DNA from: Rhizobium tropici CIAT 899
Lineage (GTDB): Bacteria > Pseudomonadota > Alphaproteobacteria > Rhizobiales > Rhizobiaceae
NCBI RefSeq assembly: GCF_000330885.1
Contig: NC_020062.1
Coordinates: 814,374 to 878,373, forward strand
Reading direction: 5' to 3'
DNA length: 64,000 bases
The notes beneath the pieces are model-generated. The model made no database searches. It was not told where the DNA came from and worked only from the letters and a program-made list of their open reading frames with translations. The position numbers and the translations under genes are program-made. Of the stretch, positions 24,453-32,768 are shown piece by piece (within the stretch, counting starts at the first letter, position 1; the number at the start of each line of letters is the position of its first letter).

Positions 24453-26015
24453 TCACTCGGCAGCGCTGCGGACTGGGGAGGTGTCACCGAGGGGTGGCAG
24501 CCACGTATCTCCGGTCCAGCCGTTCTCGTCGTAATCGCTCATGCACTGATCGACGAGCGCTTCCATTTCCTTCAGCCGCCCGCCGCGCTCGGCGCCCTTC
24601 AGCACCTGCAGACGGACTTCCTCCGGCGCGCCGGCATAGTTGAGCTCATAGAGGGCATGGCGTCCGCCGAATTCGGTGCCCGTTGCGTCCCACAGCAGCT
24701 TCATGATCTTGATGCGCTCGATATGGCCCATATCGTTGGAACCGCGCACATATTGCGCGAGGTAGCGGTCGATCTCCGGATTGCCGAAATCCTTGGCCGA
24801 GGAAGGCAGGTAGATCAGCCCCGAAGCGATGACCCTGCGTACGGTTTCGATGACGCGCGGATAGGCCTCCGACATGAAGGTGCGATAGGAGAGGGCTGCT
24901 TCCATGTTCGGCAGCACCGCGCCATTGGCCCAAGGCTGCGGATTATAGGCCATGGCGTTGGAAAACGACCAGAACATGTGGCGAAGCGCGATGATTTCGC
25001 CGAGTGCCGCCTGGTTGCCGCGGAAGGCATCGCCGCCGGTCGCGCGCAGCGCCTTGGCGAGCAGCCCGGCGATGAAGTCGAGCTTCACGGCAAAACGGGT
25101 GCAGCCCTGGAAGCAATAGCCATGCATGAAGCCCGAGGCCGGATGAAAGGAGAGTATCTTGGCCGCATCGCGCAGCACGAGCACGTCCTCCCAGGGCACG
25201 AAGACATTATCGAGCACCAGGATCGCGTCGTTCTCGTCAAAGCGAGAAGACAACGGATAGTCGAAGGGATGTCCCACGGTATTGGCGGTCTGCTCGTAGG
25301 AGACGCGGCAGAACATCTTGATGCCAGGGGCATTCATCGGAACGATGAACATGACCGACAGAGACGGGTCTTCCGTGACCGTCGCCGAGCTCTGGGCAAG
25401 GAAATTATAGTGGGTCAACGCCGAAGACGTCGCTACCACCTTGGCACCGGAGACGTAGATGCCGGCATCGGTCTCCTTGGTGATGTGGACGAAAACGTCC
25501 TTAACGGCATCGGCCGGCTTGTGACGGTCGATCGGCGGATTGACGATCGCGTGGTTCATGAAGAGCACGGATTCCTGCGCCCGCTTATGCCAGGAAAGCG
25601 CATTGTCCTTGAACGGCCCATACCAGTCGGCATTGGCGCCGAGCGTGTTCATGAGGGCCGCCTTGTAATCGGCGGTGCGGCCCATCCAGCCATAGGACAT
25701 GCGCGCCCAATCGGCGATGGCGCCTTGCTGGGCGACAAGCTCGGCGGAGGATTTTGCTACCCGGAAGTATTTGTGGGTATAGCCGCCTGAACCGGTATCG
25801 GTCGGGGATGTCAGACGATCCTTGGTCTTTTCATCGTGCAGCGCGTCGTACATGCGGGCGAGCGAGCGGACGGAATTGCGCATGGCTGGATGCGCAGTTA
25901 CATCGGCGATGCGCTCGCCATTGATATAGACTTCGCGGCCGTCGCGCAGGCTTTCCAGATATTCGGCGCCGGTAAATGGGCGGGTCTTGTCGCTGCGGTG
26001 ATCTTCAGCTCGCAT
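24453..26015 (-). CDS. hpaB: 4-hydroxyphenylacetate 3-monooxygenase, oxygenase component
   Basis: This 520-residue FADH2-dependent hydroxylase converts 4-hydroxyphenylacetate to homoprotocatechuate, the substrate of HpaD. The family features seen are TGAEYLESLRDGREVYINGE at the start, the N-terminal domain with ADWARMSYGWMGRTADYKA, the substrate/flavin region SALTHYNFLAQ and the DRYLAQYVRGSNDMGHIERIK helix near the end. The ATG at 26015 has an AGGGAGGA ribosome-binding site eight bases upstream, which decides this start over an in-frame TTG/ATG at 26039. It is divergent from hpaA. Confidence 0.94.
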   Translation of the reverse strand: MRAEDHRSDKTRPFTGAEYLESLRDGREVYINGERIADVTAHPAMRNSVRSLARMYDALHDEKTKDRLTSPTDTGSGGYTHKYFRVAKSSAELVAQQGAIADWARMSYGWMGRTADYKAALMNTLGANADWYGPFKDNALSWHKRAQESVLFMNHAIVNPPIDRHKPADAVKDVFVHITKETDAGIYVSGAKVVATSSALTHYNFLAQSSATVTEDPSLSVMFIVPMNAPGIKMFCRVSYEQTANTVGHPFDYPLSSRFDENDAILVLDNVFVPWEDVLVLRDAAKILSFHPASGFMHGYCFQGCTRFAVKLDFIAGLLAKALRATGGDAFRGNQAALGEIIALRHMFWSFSNAMAYNPQPWANGAVLPNMEAALSYRTFMSEAYPRVIETVRRVIASGLIYLPSSAKDFGNPEIDRYLAQYVRGSNDMGHIERIKIMKLLWDATGTEFGGRHALYELNYAGAPEEVRLQVLKGAERGGRLKEMEALVDQCMSDYDENGWTGDTWLPPLGDTSPVRSAAE

Positions 26016-26110
26016 CTCGTATTCCTCCCTTGAGATCATGGCTGACGCTACGTCCGGAGCCTTGCCGCGACCATGGACAAAGAGGGCAATTCGCTGGTAC
26101 TTTTTCCGGC

Positions 26111-27004
26111 ATGTCGCAGAAGAACGAAATCCCGAATTTCTTTGTCTATGGCGTGCCGAGCCGGGCGCTGGATGTCGGATTCCTGCATGTGGAAACGGTC
26201 ATGGACCGAAAAACACTGCATTTTGGGCATGTCGCATCCCATAAACACCCGCTGATGGGGCAGATCACCTATTGGTACAAGGGCGGTGGTCGCTACAGGA
26301 TCGAGGATCGGACTTGGAATTTTTCCGCTCCGACGATCAGTTTCGTGCCGAGCAACATCATTCATGGATTCGATGTCGATGATCAGTCCGATGCCATCGT
26401 CCTTTCGATATCGGACGATACCTTAAAGGCTTTGGCACCCCAGGTGGATCTAAGCCTTGATGTGCCCACCTTTCTGACAGCGCGGCCGGACGATCCTTCC
26501 TGGCAAAAGCTCGACACGCTGCTGCAGATGGTGAGTGCGGAATATCGCGAGCGTAGCGGCCAGAGTGAAAAGGTCATGTTGGGTCTGATCGGCGTTGTAC
26601 TGTCGCTGATGAGCCGGCTTGGCGGCAGCGCGGCGCTGCCTTCGGCTTCGCCGACCGTGGCGCTCGCGCTCGCGTTGCGGAGCGCCATCGACCGGCATTA
26701 CAAGAGCGATTGGCCGGTCGGCACCTATGTCGACCTGCTCGCCACGACGCCGCATCTGCTCGATAAGGCGGCGCGCGAGGTGTTTGGACACAGCGTAAAG
26801 GAGATGCTTTTGGACCGGCGGCTGCTGGAAGCCAAGCGCCTCTTGATGTTCACCATCCGCTCCGTCGAGGATATCGGCCGCGAAGTGGGTTTTGAAGACC
26901 CCGCCTATTTCTCGCGCTTCTTTCGCAAGCGGATGGGGGAGGCGCCGGCGGCCTGGCGGCGCCGGAATTTGGAACGGGAGCCATCGGGTAATGATGCGGC
27001 GTAA
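26111..27004 (+). CDS. hpaA: HpaA-type AraC-family activator
   Basis: The 297-residue AraC/XylS protein has an N-terminal cupin-like sensor (GHVASHKHPLMGQITYWYKGGGRYRIEDRTW, about residues 38-70) and a C-terminal pair of helix-turn-helices (about 190-285) ending in VEDIGREVGFEDPAYFSRFFRKRMGEAP. Divergent by 95 bases from hpaB, it corresponds to HpaA, which activates hpaBC when 4-hydroxyphenylacetate is present. The start at 26111 is where family similarity begins; the frame is open upstream into the hpaB leader. Confidence 0.87.
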   Translation: MSQKNEIPNFFVYGVPSRALDVGFLHVETVMDRKTLHFGHVASHKHPLMGQITYWYKGGGRYRIEDRTWNFSAPTISFVPSNIIHGFDVDDQSDAIVLSISDDTLKALAPQVDLSLDVPTFLTARPDDPSWQKLDTLLQMVSAEYRERSGQSEKVMLGLIGVVLSLMSRLGGSAALPSASPTVALALALRSAIDRHYKSDWPVGTYVDLLATTPHLLDKAAREVFGHSVKEMLLDRRLLEAKRLLMFTIRSVEDIGREVGFEDPAYFSRFFRKRMGEAPAAWRRRNLEREPSGNDAA

Positions 27005-27046
27005 CACGGGCGGGTCGCAGCGACATGTTCGAGATATCTTGATCGA

Positions 27047-27874
27047 TCAGCTTCTCCGATAGCGGGCGCGGAATTCGCGCGGCGTGCAGTTTTCGCGCTC
27101 ATGGAATAGTCGGGAGAAATAGAACGGATCATCGAACCCGACTTTCGAGGCGATGATCTCGATCTTGTCGTCCGTCATCGTCAGCAACTCCTTGGCACGG
27201 TCCATGCGCACACGAAGCTGAAAGCCCTTTGGCGGAAGCCCGACTTCCGCCGTGATTTTCCGCCGTAGCGTTGCGGATGACATGCCGTATTCAGCGGCAA
27301 AAGCTGCCATATCAAGGGATTGTGTCGCTCTTTGGCGAAGCGCCTCGATGATTTCCCCGATATCCGAGCCTTGCTGAGGGGAGGGAACGGCCTGGCTCGC
27401 CTGCCGTGCGGCCAGAATGACCATCTGATGAAGAGCGGCGGCGGCGGCTGCTCTCGACAGGTTGGTATCCTCGATGAGATCGTCTTGGATCGTGCCGAAA
27501 AGACGCTGCACGCTGTCGAGATTACGTAGGGTAATGAGCGGATTCTGCTCGCTGATGAGGCGAAGGCGCAGAAAGTCGCGCACGAGAGAGCCTTCGAAAA
27601 GCGCCCATCGTTCGCTCCAACCTTCAGCATCAGGGCCGTACGAATGCTGGCGGTTCGGGAAGAGCCAGAAGAGCGCCGGGCCTTTCACGCTTCTGCGGCC
27701 GGCGGCATCCGTTTCGAGAAAGCCCTGGCCGCTCTCGACGAGAACCACCGCATAGCTCGGCAGCTTCCGCGCGGTGACGGCATGCATGGCGTGTTGCCTG
27801 CCGCTGCCGGTGACCGACAGTCCTCCCGTGGCTGCAAGCGGTGAGCGGTAGATGGCATGTTTTGCCGGCTTCAT
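27047..27874 (-). CDS. AraC-family transcriptional regulator
   Basis: The protein has about 275 residues. The N-terminal half is a cupin-type sensor (LPSYAVVLVESGQGFLETDAAG and the following FWLFPNRQHSYGP). The C-terminal half is a double helix-turn-helix ending DKIEIIASKVGFDDPFYFSRLFHERENCTPREFRARYRR. The ATG at 27874 is the first in frame; a TTG at 27946 could extend it by 24 residues, and no clear ribosome-binding site decides. It is divergent from the PhyH-family dioxygenase and probably regulates it. Confidence 0.88.
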   Translation of the reverse strand: MKPAKHAIYRSPLAATGGLSVTGSGRQHAMHAVTARKLPSYAVVLVESGQGFLETDAAGRRSVKGPALFWLFPNRQHSYGPDAEGWSERWALFEGSLVRDFLRLRLISEQNPLITLRNLDSVQRLFGTIQDDLIEDTNLSRAAAAAALHQMVILAARQASQAVPSPQQGSDIGEIIEALRQRATQSLDMAAFAAEYGMSSATLRRKITAEVGLPPKGFQLRVRMDRAKELLTMTDDKIEIIASKVGFDDPFYFSRLFHERENCTPREFRARYRRS

Positions 27875-27971
27875 GGTGAGCGAAAAGTCCAGTATCACTT
27901 TCGTCCATGTAGTGAACCATCGCTGACAGCTAGATTCAATGGGCAATCAGTTCAAACCATAGGCGAGTGAA

Positions 27972-28895
27972 ATGTCGATTCCCATGCAGGCCGTGCCCTC
28001 CGGCGAGAATGCACTCAACCTTGTTGCCAATGGAAAGATTCTCTCTACTGCGGCTCATCGGCTCGGCTATCTCACCCCGACCGATCCAGGCATCGGTATG
28101 GAGCCAATCCGTCGGCTTTACGAGGAGAACGGCTATGTATGGCTCAAGGGTTTCCTGCCGCGTAGGGACGTGATCGATTTTCGCGGCTGGGTCTTCGGCC
28201 ATATGGCGAAGACAGGGCTGATTGCGGAAGGAACGGACCCGAGGGATGGAATCGCCTCGGCGGCGGAAGGCCGGGATGTCGATCGTTGCCTGATGTCGCT
28301 CGTGCGCTCGGTCGCCTATGAGGGCTTTTGCGCCCAGCCGCGTCTTTCGCGCTTCATGGACGAATTCCTCTCGGGCATCTCCTATCTGCACAAGCGCAAG
28401 ATCATGCGCCATGTGCGGCCGGGAACGACGACGGCGACGCCAGCCCATTACGATCTGGTCTATCTTCGCGGCGGCACCAGCCGGATCGTGACGGCATGGA
28501 TACCGATCGGGGATATCCCGATCGAAATGAGCGGTCTGACCTATTTGGAAGGATCGCACGCCATCGGTGCCCGAATGGAGCACGAGTTCAGCGAAAAGAA
28601 CAAGGATCTCAGTCCTGAGGAACGCGTGAGCGCCTATAATCGAAACATGACGGAGGGTGGCTGGGTCTCGAAGGATCTGCCGGATATGGCGGAACGCTTC
28701 GATACGCGCTGGCTGGTCGCCGACTATGAGGCAGGCGACGTCATGCTCCATTCACCGTTCATGATCCACGCCTCGACCACCAATCAGGACAGGCAGCACA
28801 GATTGCGCCTTTCCACCGACATTCGCTATCAGAACGTCGAGGACGAGATCGATGCGCGATGGAACAACCACTGGACGCTCGGCGACATGCTGTGA
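27972..28895 (+). CDS. phytanoyl-CoA dioxygenase (PhyH) family protein
   Basis: This 307-residue Fe(II)/2-oxoglutarate-dependent oxygenase has a double-stranded beta-helix fold with the metal triad HYD (His-x-Asp in PAHYDLVY) and a distal His in SPFMIHAST. An Arg follows in RLRLSTDIRY for 2-oxoglutarate binding. The N-terminal 40 residues and RLYEENGYVWLKGFLPR are typical of the PhyH group. The substrate is unknown; members hydroxylate lipids, amino acids or alkylated compounds. It is controlled, by position, by the divergent AraC protein. Its stop is a single base from the convergent glycosyltransferase-like gene. Confidence 0.85.
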   Translation: MSIPMQAVPSGENALNLVANGKILSTAAHRLGYLTPTDPGIGMEPIRRLYEENGYVWLKGFLPRRDVIDFRGWVFGHMAKTGLIAEGTDPRDGIASAAEGRDVDRCLMSLVRSVAYEGFCAQPRLSRFMDEFLSGISYLHKRKIMRHVRPGTTTATPAHYDLVYLRGGTSRIVTAWIPIGDIPIEMSGLTYLEGSHAIGARMEHEFSEKNKDLSPEERVSAYNRNMTEGGWVSKDLPDMAERFDTRWLVADYEAGDVMLHSPFMIHASTTNQDRQHRLRLSTDIRYQNVEDEIDARWNNHWTLGDML

Positions 28896-28896
28896 G

Positions 28897-29790
28897 TCAG
28901 GTTTGATCCTGTTGCAGGCTCGTTCGAAGCGTGCCCCAATTGTCATCCTTTAGCACGCGTTCGATTTCCTCGACCCGATCGCGACGGCGCTTCAGCCGTT
29001 TGCCGATGCGGCCAAACCAGCGTTTGCGCTTGGTCGCCTCGCGGCTTGCCTGTAGCTGCTCGATGAAGACTTCGCCGACGGACCCATTTTCGAGCCGGTC
29101 GAATATCCAGCAGAAGGCGGCAGGCAGTTTCGCCACCTTGAATTGCGGCTTCGTGCTTGCCGCATCCTCGGTGATGATTTCCTCCAGAACGACCTGATCC
29201 CACACGTCGGGCTTGGCAAGGCATCCTTCCCGCCAGCGCTCGATGAGCTGCGCCGCGCCAGGCGTATCGTTGATGAGAATGGTCGCGCTGATAAGGCGTT
29301 CATCGCCTTCATAATAGACGGCAATATCGCATTCGAGCTTACGAAGCTCCGGCCAGGGATTGCGGTGGAAGACGGCATCGACGTCGACATAGAGCAAAGG
29401 CCCGCGCAGCCTTGCCCTTTCCTGAAGCAGGAAACCTGGTTTCAGCCCGGCATTCAATACCCAGCTGCCGGCGCTGGGGACTGCCGTTGCAGAGACCTTC
29501 AGCCCGATCCGCTCCGCTGAATGGGCCATACGTTCCTTTTCCTGTTCGTAAAAACTGCCCTCGGTAAAAAATGCCACAATCGGGCCGTCGGCGCTGGTTG
29601 CCTTGGATGTGCGTTCGGCCAGATCCCGTGTGGCTGGGAAGGGGACAATCAATGCACGCTGCTGCGGACTCCAGGGGCGAATTTTATTGAGGATATTCAA
29701 GAAGGCACCTTCGGGGTTTGTAAGCTTCAATCGATATCCGCCACCTTGAAAGCGTTGCGGACGAGATTGAGAGTTTGGATGAATGGGCAT
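28897..29790 (-). CDS. putative GT-A-fold glycosyltransferase-like protein
   Basis: The 297-residue soluble protein has a Rossmann-like N-terminal region (RALIVPFPATRDLAE, PIVAFFTEGSFYEQE). A central LLYVDVDAVFHRNPWPEL segment carries the DxD pattern of nucleotide-sugar transferases and is followed by ISATILINDTPGAAQLIERW. This is the layout of the nucleotide-diphospho-sugar transferase group (PF03407-like). The last 60 residues are highly basic (KRKRWFGRIGKRLKRRRDR), suggesting contact with membrane or nucleic acid. No polysaccharide genes are near, so the acceptor is unknown. Confidence 0.6.
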   Translation of the reverse strand: MPIHPNSQSRPQRFQGGGYRLKLTNPEGAFLNILNKIRPWSPQQRALIVPFPATRDLAERTSKATSADGPIVAFFTEGSFYEQEKERMAHSAERIGLKVSATAVPSAGSWVLNAGLKPGFLLQERARLRGPLLYVDVDAVFHRNPWPELRKLECDIAVYYEGDERLISATILINDTPGAAQLIERWREGCLAKPDVWDQVVLEEIITEDAASTKPQFKVAKLPAAFCWIFDRLENGSVGEVFIEQLQASREATKRKRWFGRIGKRLKRRRDRVEEIERVLKDDNWGTLRTSLQQDQT

Positions 29791-29874
29791 TTTGGCTGGC
29801 CGATGGCGGATAGGTCACATCGCTGGCGTTCGTACCGGATTGGCAAACCGTTTGATCTTCGCTAATCGATTGTC

Positions 29875-30042
29875 ATGTCCGATAATGTCATCAAGTTTGA
29901 ACGTCGTCCGAAGCCGAAACCACCGAGACAAACGCCTCCCTGGCTCAAGCGTTTGTTGGCGATCCTGGCCGTCATTGCGTTTTTCGTAGCAGCCTTTGCT
30001 TATTTCACGCTGAAGAGCGGCGCAGCCGGCCCAACATTCTGA
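29875..30042 (+). CDS. small single-pass membrane protein (55 aa)
   Basis: This 55-residue frame opens with MSDNVIKFERRPKPKP, a basic proline-rich cytoplasmic head of about 23 residues. A single hydrophobic helix follows (about 27-47: RLLAILAVIAFFVAAFAYF), then a short tail. The charge distribution predicts the N-terminus inside the cell. The head resembles short rhizobial proteins starting with a VIKFERR-type pattern. No function is known. No strong ribosome-binding site is evident, but codon use matches the neighbours. Confidence 0.6.
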   Translation: MSDNVIKFERRPKPKPPRQTPPWLKRLLAILAVIAFFVAAFAYFTLKSGAAGPTF

Positions 30043-30059
30043 GCAGTTCAAGACTGCTC
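30041..30059 (+). terminator. hairpin at the stop of the 55-aa gene
   Basis: GAGCAGT and ACTGCTC form a perfect 7-bp stem around a five-base loop, starting at the stop codon, followed by CCCTTGCTTTT. It is a weak terminator candidate because the T-run is interrupted. Confidence 0.3.
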
Positions 30060-30271
30060 CCCTTGCTTTTCGTAGAAAGCCGTTGAGCCTGGACACAGTT
30101 CATCTCGGCAAGATTTTCTTTTGCTGGAAATGAAGGTTTTTATCTAGATATTTCAATTATTTAATGGAGATACTTTGTGTCTCCGCAGCTTGGTCGCGGG
30201 TGGAAGTTGATCCCAGCGTTTCTATATTTCAGGGATGTTCATGGTCTGACAAACAGGAAGAGGAGCAGGAC

Positions 30272-30496
30272 ATGACATTGACCTCGCAAGACGTCACCAC
30301 CGTACTCGGCCCTGTCGACGAGACCCTTATCGCCGATATCGTTGCGACAGGCGCAACGCCGACGGATCTGTCCGAGGCATGGGCTTGGGTCAATAGCGAT
30401 GAGGCTTTGATCGGCGAGGGCCGCCATCTGCCTGATGGTAAGGTGGCAGCGCTGGTGGATCTGCTTTCCGCCGACGATGAGGAGTGGGAAGAGTAG
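30272..30496 (+). CDS. small acidic hypothetical protein (74 aa)
   Basis: The 74-residue protein is acidic, lacks a signal or membrane helix, and has two predicted helical stretches (VDETLIADIVATG and LSEAWAWVNSDEALIGEG) with a DDEEWEE C-terminus. An AGGAGCAGG ribosome-binding site precedes the ATG at 30272, which supports this start over an ATG 108 bases upstream. I do not recognise the family. It lies among small stress-type genes. Confidence 0.6.
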   Translation: MTLTSQDVTTVLGPVDETLIADIVATGATPTDLSEAWAWVNSDEALIGEGRHLPDGKVAALVDLLSADDEEWEE

Positions 30497-30570
30497 CAAT
30501 TGGCGTTTTCAAGGCCTGATGCTAGCCATGCCGCCACCTATATACGGCATGGCTGCAGGCTCTAATATTC

Positions 30571-31050
30571 CTAAAGCTCAACCTTTGCATTGTCGCCCAT
30601 GTCGGGTCTCGAATTCGAGATAGCTGCCGCCGCCATCTTGATGTAGCTGATGACGCTGCCGGGGCTATCCCAATATTCAGCGAAGACAGGCGTCACTTTC
30701 AAAACGCGGATCGAGGGATCGTCGGCGCTGTCCCACCAGGCCCTGGCTCCCGTGGACCAGAGATCCCTAACGCGTTCACGGTCGTTGCTGACTTCAGCCG
30801 TCCCGGAGATCGAAACATATTTTTGACCCCGGGTGTCGGCGAAGGCGAGGCAGACATTCGGCCAGCGGGCGATCTCCTCATCCTTGTGGCCCGCGACATC
30901 CGTCAGGAAATAAATCGCATTTTCGATCGGTTCGGGATGTGCAGCCATCGGCCGTGCGCGCAGGCTTCCGGATATTTGCGTGGTCAGCATGCAAAAGCCG
31001 ATCTTGTCGACCAATTCCCAAACGCGCGCGTTCTCGTCGGTGTCCGTCAT
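30571..31050 (-). CDS. pyridoxamine-5'-phosphate-oxidase-like (general stress protein 26 type) protein
   Basis: The 159-residue split-barrel flavin-binding protein contains IGFCMLTTQISGSLRARPMAAHPE near residue 15, IYFLTDVAGHKDEEIARWPNVCLAFAD in the middle and KYVSISGTAEVSNDRERVRDLWS after it. This is the general stress protein 26 / PNPOx-like family, which binds FMN or FAD; a specific reaction is not established. It lies 62 bases downstream of a hydrophilic stress-type protein on the same strand and is probably co-transcribed with it from the EcfG-like promoter at 31482-31506. Confidence 0.85.
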   Translation of the reverse strand: MTDTDENARVWELVDKIGFCMLTTQISGSLRARPMAAHPEPIENAIYFLTDVAGHKDEEIARWPNVCLAFADTRGQKYVSISGTAEVSNDRERVRDLWSTGARAWWDSADDPSIRVLKVTPVFAEYWDSPGSVISYIKMAAAAISNSRPDMGDNAKVEL

Positions 31051-31112
31051 GGCTGTCTCCTGGTTTTGATTGCAAAGAGAGGGAGTTGAGTTGAGATCAT
31101 CCGCTGAAGGAT

Positions 31113-31379
31113 CTATGGCTGCTCGCGAGTGCCCGGTGTAGCCTCACGCTGGTCCGCATCGTCAAGATCGCTCTTCACGACGAAGGCGTCGCCATGCTGG
31201 CGAACGGCTTCTTTTTCCGCTTCGATATTGGGCACGTCGTCAGCAGCGCGCTCTTTGACGTGTTCCGACGCCGCGTCGATCTCACCTTTGGTCTGGTCGG
31301 CGGGAACCGATCCAGCGCGATTGCGGGTGGCGTCATGCTCGGTCTTCGAGTTGCCATTGTCGCGTCGCGTGTCTGTCAT
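31113..31379 (-). CDS. small hydrophilic hypothetical protein (88 aa)
   Basis: This protein of 88 residues is almost wholly charged and polar (rich in Asp, Glu, Arg, Thr), has no hydrophobic core, and is predicted to be disordered. The ATG at 31379 (MTDTRRDNG) follows CAGGA at eight bases; ATGs at 31388 and 31421 are less well placed. Such proteins are common in the rhizobial general stress regulon, and an EcfG-like promoter lies upstream. No family is recognised with certainty. Confidence 0.6.
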   Translation of the reverse strand: MTDTRRDNGNSKTEHDATRNRAGSVPADQTKGEIDAASEHVKERAADDVPNIEAEKEAVRQHGDAFVVKSDLDDADQREATPGTREQP

Positions 31380-31481
31380 TTCGCTCATCCTGTTCGTCTG
31401 CTCCGCGAAGTCTCGCGTCATTTTGAAGATGGCGCGGCCGAGAGCCTTCCTTAGTGCGGGGGCGACTGGCCACGTCGGTCA

Positions 31482-31506
31482 AACCGCGCGGCGCGCCCAT
31501 TGTTCC
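31482..31506 (-). promoter_or_regulatory. EcfG-like (general stress) promoter, minus strand
   Basis: On the minus strand GGAAC (31506-31502) is followed after 16 bases by GGTT (31485-31482), one base off the alphaproteobacterial EcfG consensus GGAAC-N16/17-CGTT. It points at the hydrophilic protein and PNPOx-like genes. Confidence 0.4.
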
Positions 31507-31566
31507 GTACTCGCGAGGCAAACGCGGATTTCCTTTGTCGATGGAGGCCAGAAGGCTGGGCGGAAT

Positions 31567-31591
31567 GGAACCTTGAACCCGAATTTGCGTC
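31567..31591 (+). promoter_or_regulatory. EcfG-like (general stress) promoter, plus strand
   Basis: GGAAC (31567-31571) is followed after 16 bases by CGTC (31588-31591), one base off the EcfG consensus. It lies 69 bases upstream of the 96-residue protein gene and is back-to-back with the minus-strand promoter. Confidence 0.45.
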
Positions 31592-31659
31592 TTCCTAAGT
31601 GAGTGACAGCCGAGGCTTTATGAGCTCGGTCACAATCACGTCTCTCAGGAGTGACCAAA

Positions 31660-31950
31660 ATGGAAGTAAGAACAAAAACCATCGAAGAACTCAGCGTCGA
31701 AGAGCGCGAGGAAATTCTCATCGATGTTGCGAAGACATTGGAAGGCAATGCACGCGAGGCCCTCGTCGAAGGCAACAAACAATTCGCCATCCTGTCCACC
31801 AATATGGCGGAAGCGATCCGCGTCAATGCAGACGAGCTTGCCCGCGACGATCCGGAAAATGCCGAACGGCTTTTGCAACAAGCTGTCGCAATGATCTCGC
31901 AGTTCAATGCTACTCATCCTTACCGATTGGTCAGCACGGCTGTTCACTAA
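31660..31950 (+). CDS. small helical hypothetical protein (96 aa)
   Basis: The 96-residue, mostly helical, acidic cytoplasmic protein (TIEELSVEEREEILIDVAKTLEGNAREAL, then LSTNMAEAIRVNADELARDDPENAERLLQQ) has no signal peptide. The ATG at 31660 has CAGGA nine bases upstream; a GTG at 31651 sits too close to it. It is 50 bases before the DUF1269 gene and is probably co-transcribed from the EcfG-like promoter. I do not recognise a characterised family. Confidence 0.6.
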   Translation: MEVRTKTIEELSVEEREEILIDVAKTLEGNAREALVEGNKQFAILSTNMAEAIRVNADELARDDPENAERLLQQAVAMISQFNATHPYRLVSTAVH

Positions 31951-32000
31951 GGGCTGCACGCCTCACTTCTCGTTTCGACAACACGACCCGGAGGATTTCG

Positions 32001-32543
32001 ATGTCAGAACTTATTGTGCTTGGTTTCGATGATGCCGACAAAGCGGACGCTGTCCTGAACCGCCTCGTTCAGCTCGAAAAAGAATATTTGATCGATCTGG
32101 AGGATGCCGTCATCGCCGTTCGTGATGAATCCGGAAAGGTTCGTCTGAAGCAGAGTGTCAATCTGACGGCGGCAGGCGCTGCAAGCGGTGGTCTTTCGGG
32201 CGCTCTCTGGGGTTCGCTCGTTGGTCTACTTTTCCTCAATCCTCTTGCTGGGCTCGTCGTCGGCGGCGCAATCGGTGCCGGCTCCGGCGCTCTTGCCGGA
32301 TCGATGGCCGATTACGGTATCGACGACGATCTCATGAAGCGCCTGGCCGAAACCATTCCGGCGAAGAGTTCCGCGCTTTTCCTCCTGATCCGCAAGGTTC
32401 AGCCGGAAAAGGTGCTTGCCGAATTCAAGGGCGAGCATGCGCGGCTGCTGCGCACCTCGCTGTCGCCCGAGCAGGAGGCGCGGCTGCGCCAGGTGCTTGT
32501 CGACGAGACCTCACCGACGCCTGAGGCTTCCGCCACCGTCTGA
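32001..32543 (+). CDS. DUF1269 membrane-associated protein
   Basis: This 180-residue protein starts with a small alpha/beta domain (ELIVLGFDDADKADAVLNRL). A glycine-rich hydrophobic hairpin follows (about 65-100: GLSGALWGSLVGLLFLNPLAGLVVGGAIGAGSGALAG), then a second soluble domain ending in LRTSLSPEQEARLRQVL. This is DUF1269, a widespread family of unknown function often induced by stress. GGAGGAT precedes the ATG. Confidence 0.85.
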   Translation: MSELIVLGFDDADKADAVLNRLVQLEKEYLIDLEDAVIAVRDESGKVRLKQSVNLTAAGAASGGLSGALWGSLVGLLFLNPLAGLVVGGAIGAGSGALAGSMADYGIDDDLMKRLAETIPAKSSALFLLIRKVQPEKVLAEFKGEHARLLRTSLSPEQEARLRQVLVDETSPTPEASATV

Positions 32544-32580
32544 ACGTAATTCCGATCTCTACTCCTGTCGTCGGCGGAGG

Positions 32581-32605
32581 CCGTGCTTTCGTCCAGGAAG
32601 CACGG
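32581..32605 (+). terminator. hairpin after the DUF1269 gene
   Basis: CCGTGCTT and AAGCACGG form a perfect 8-bp stem with a 9-base loop 38 bases after the stop. No T-run follows, so it may be an attenuator or RNA-stabilising hairpin instead of an intrinsic terminator. The rest of the gap to 32769 shows nothing else. Confidence 0.35.
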
Positions 32606-32768
32606 TGGCTCGAGGATTGAACGGTGCGCTCGCCATTACCTGCGCGCCTTCCCTAATCGGGCAAATACTGCCATTGTAGGTCATGCGGTCATTCACTAGC
32701 CGCAGCAGGGAGAGGGCAAGCCCCGGACGGCCATTGTCAGCACATGTTTCCAGGCGAAAACTTGCGCG

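Noticed and set aside
27913..27919. TGAACCA half-site in the AraC/PhyH gap, identical to one arm of the IclR-type palindrome
   Set aside because: The second arm is missing, so a shared operator is not supported.
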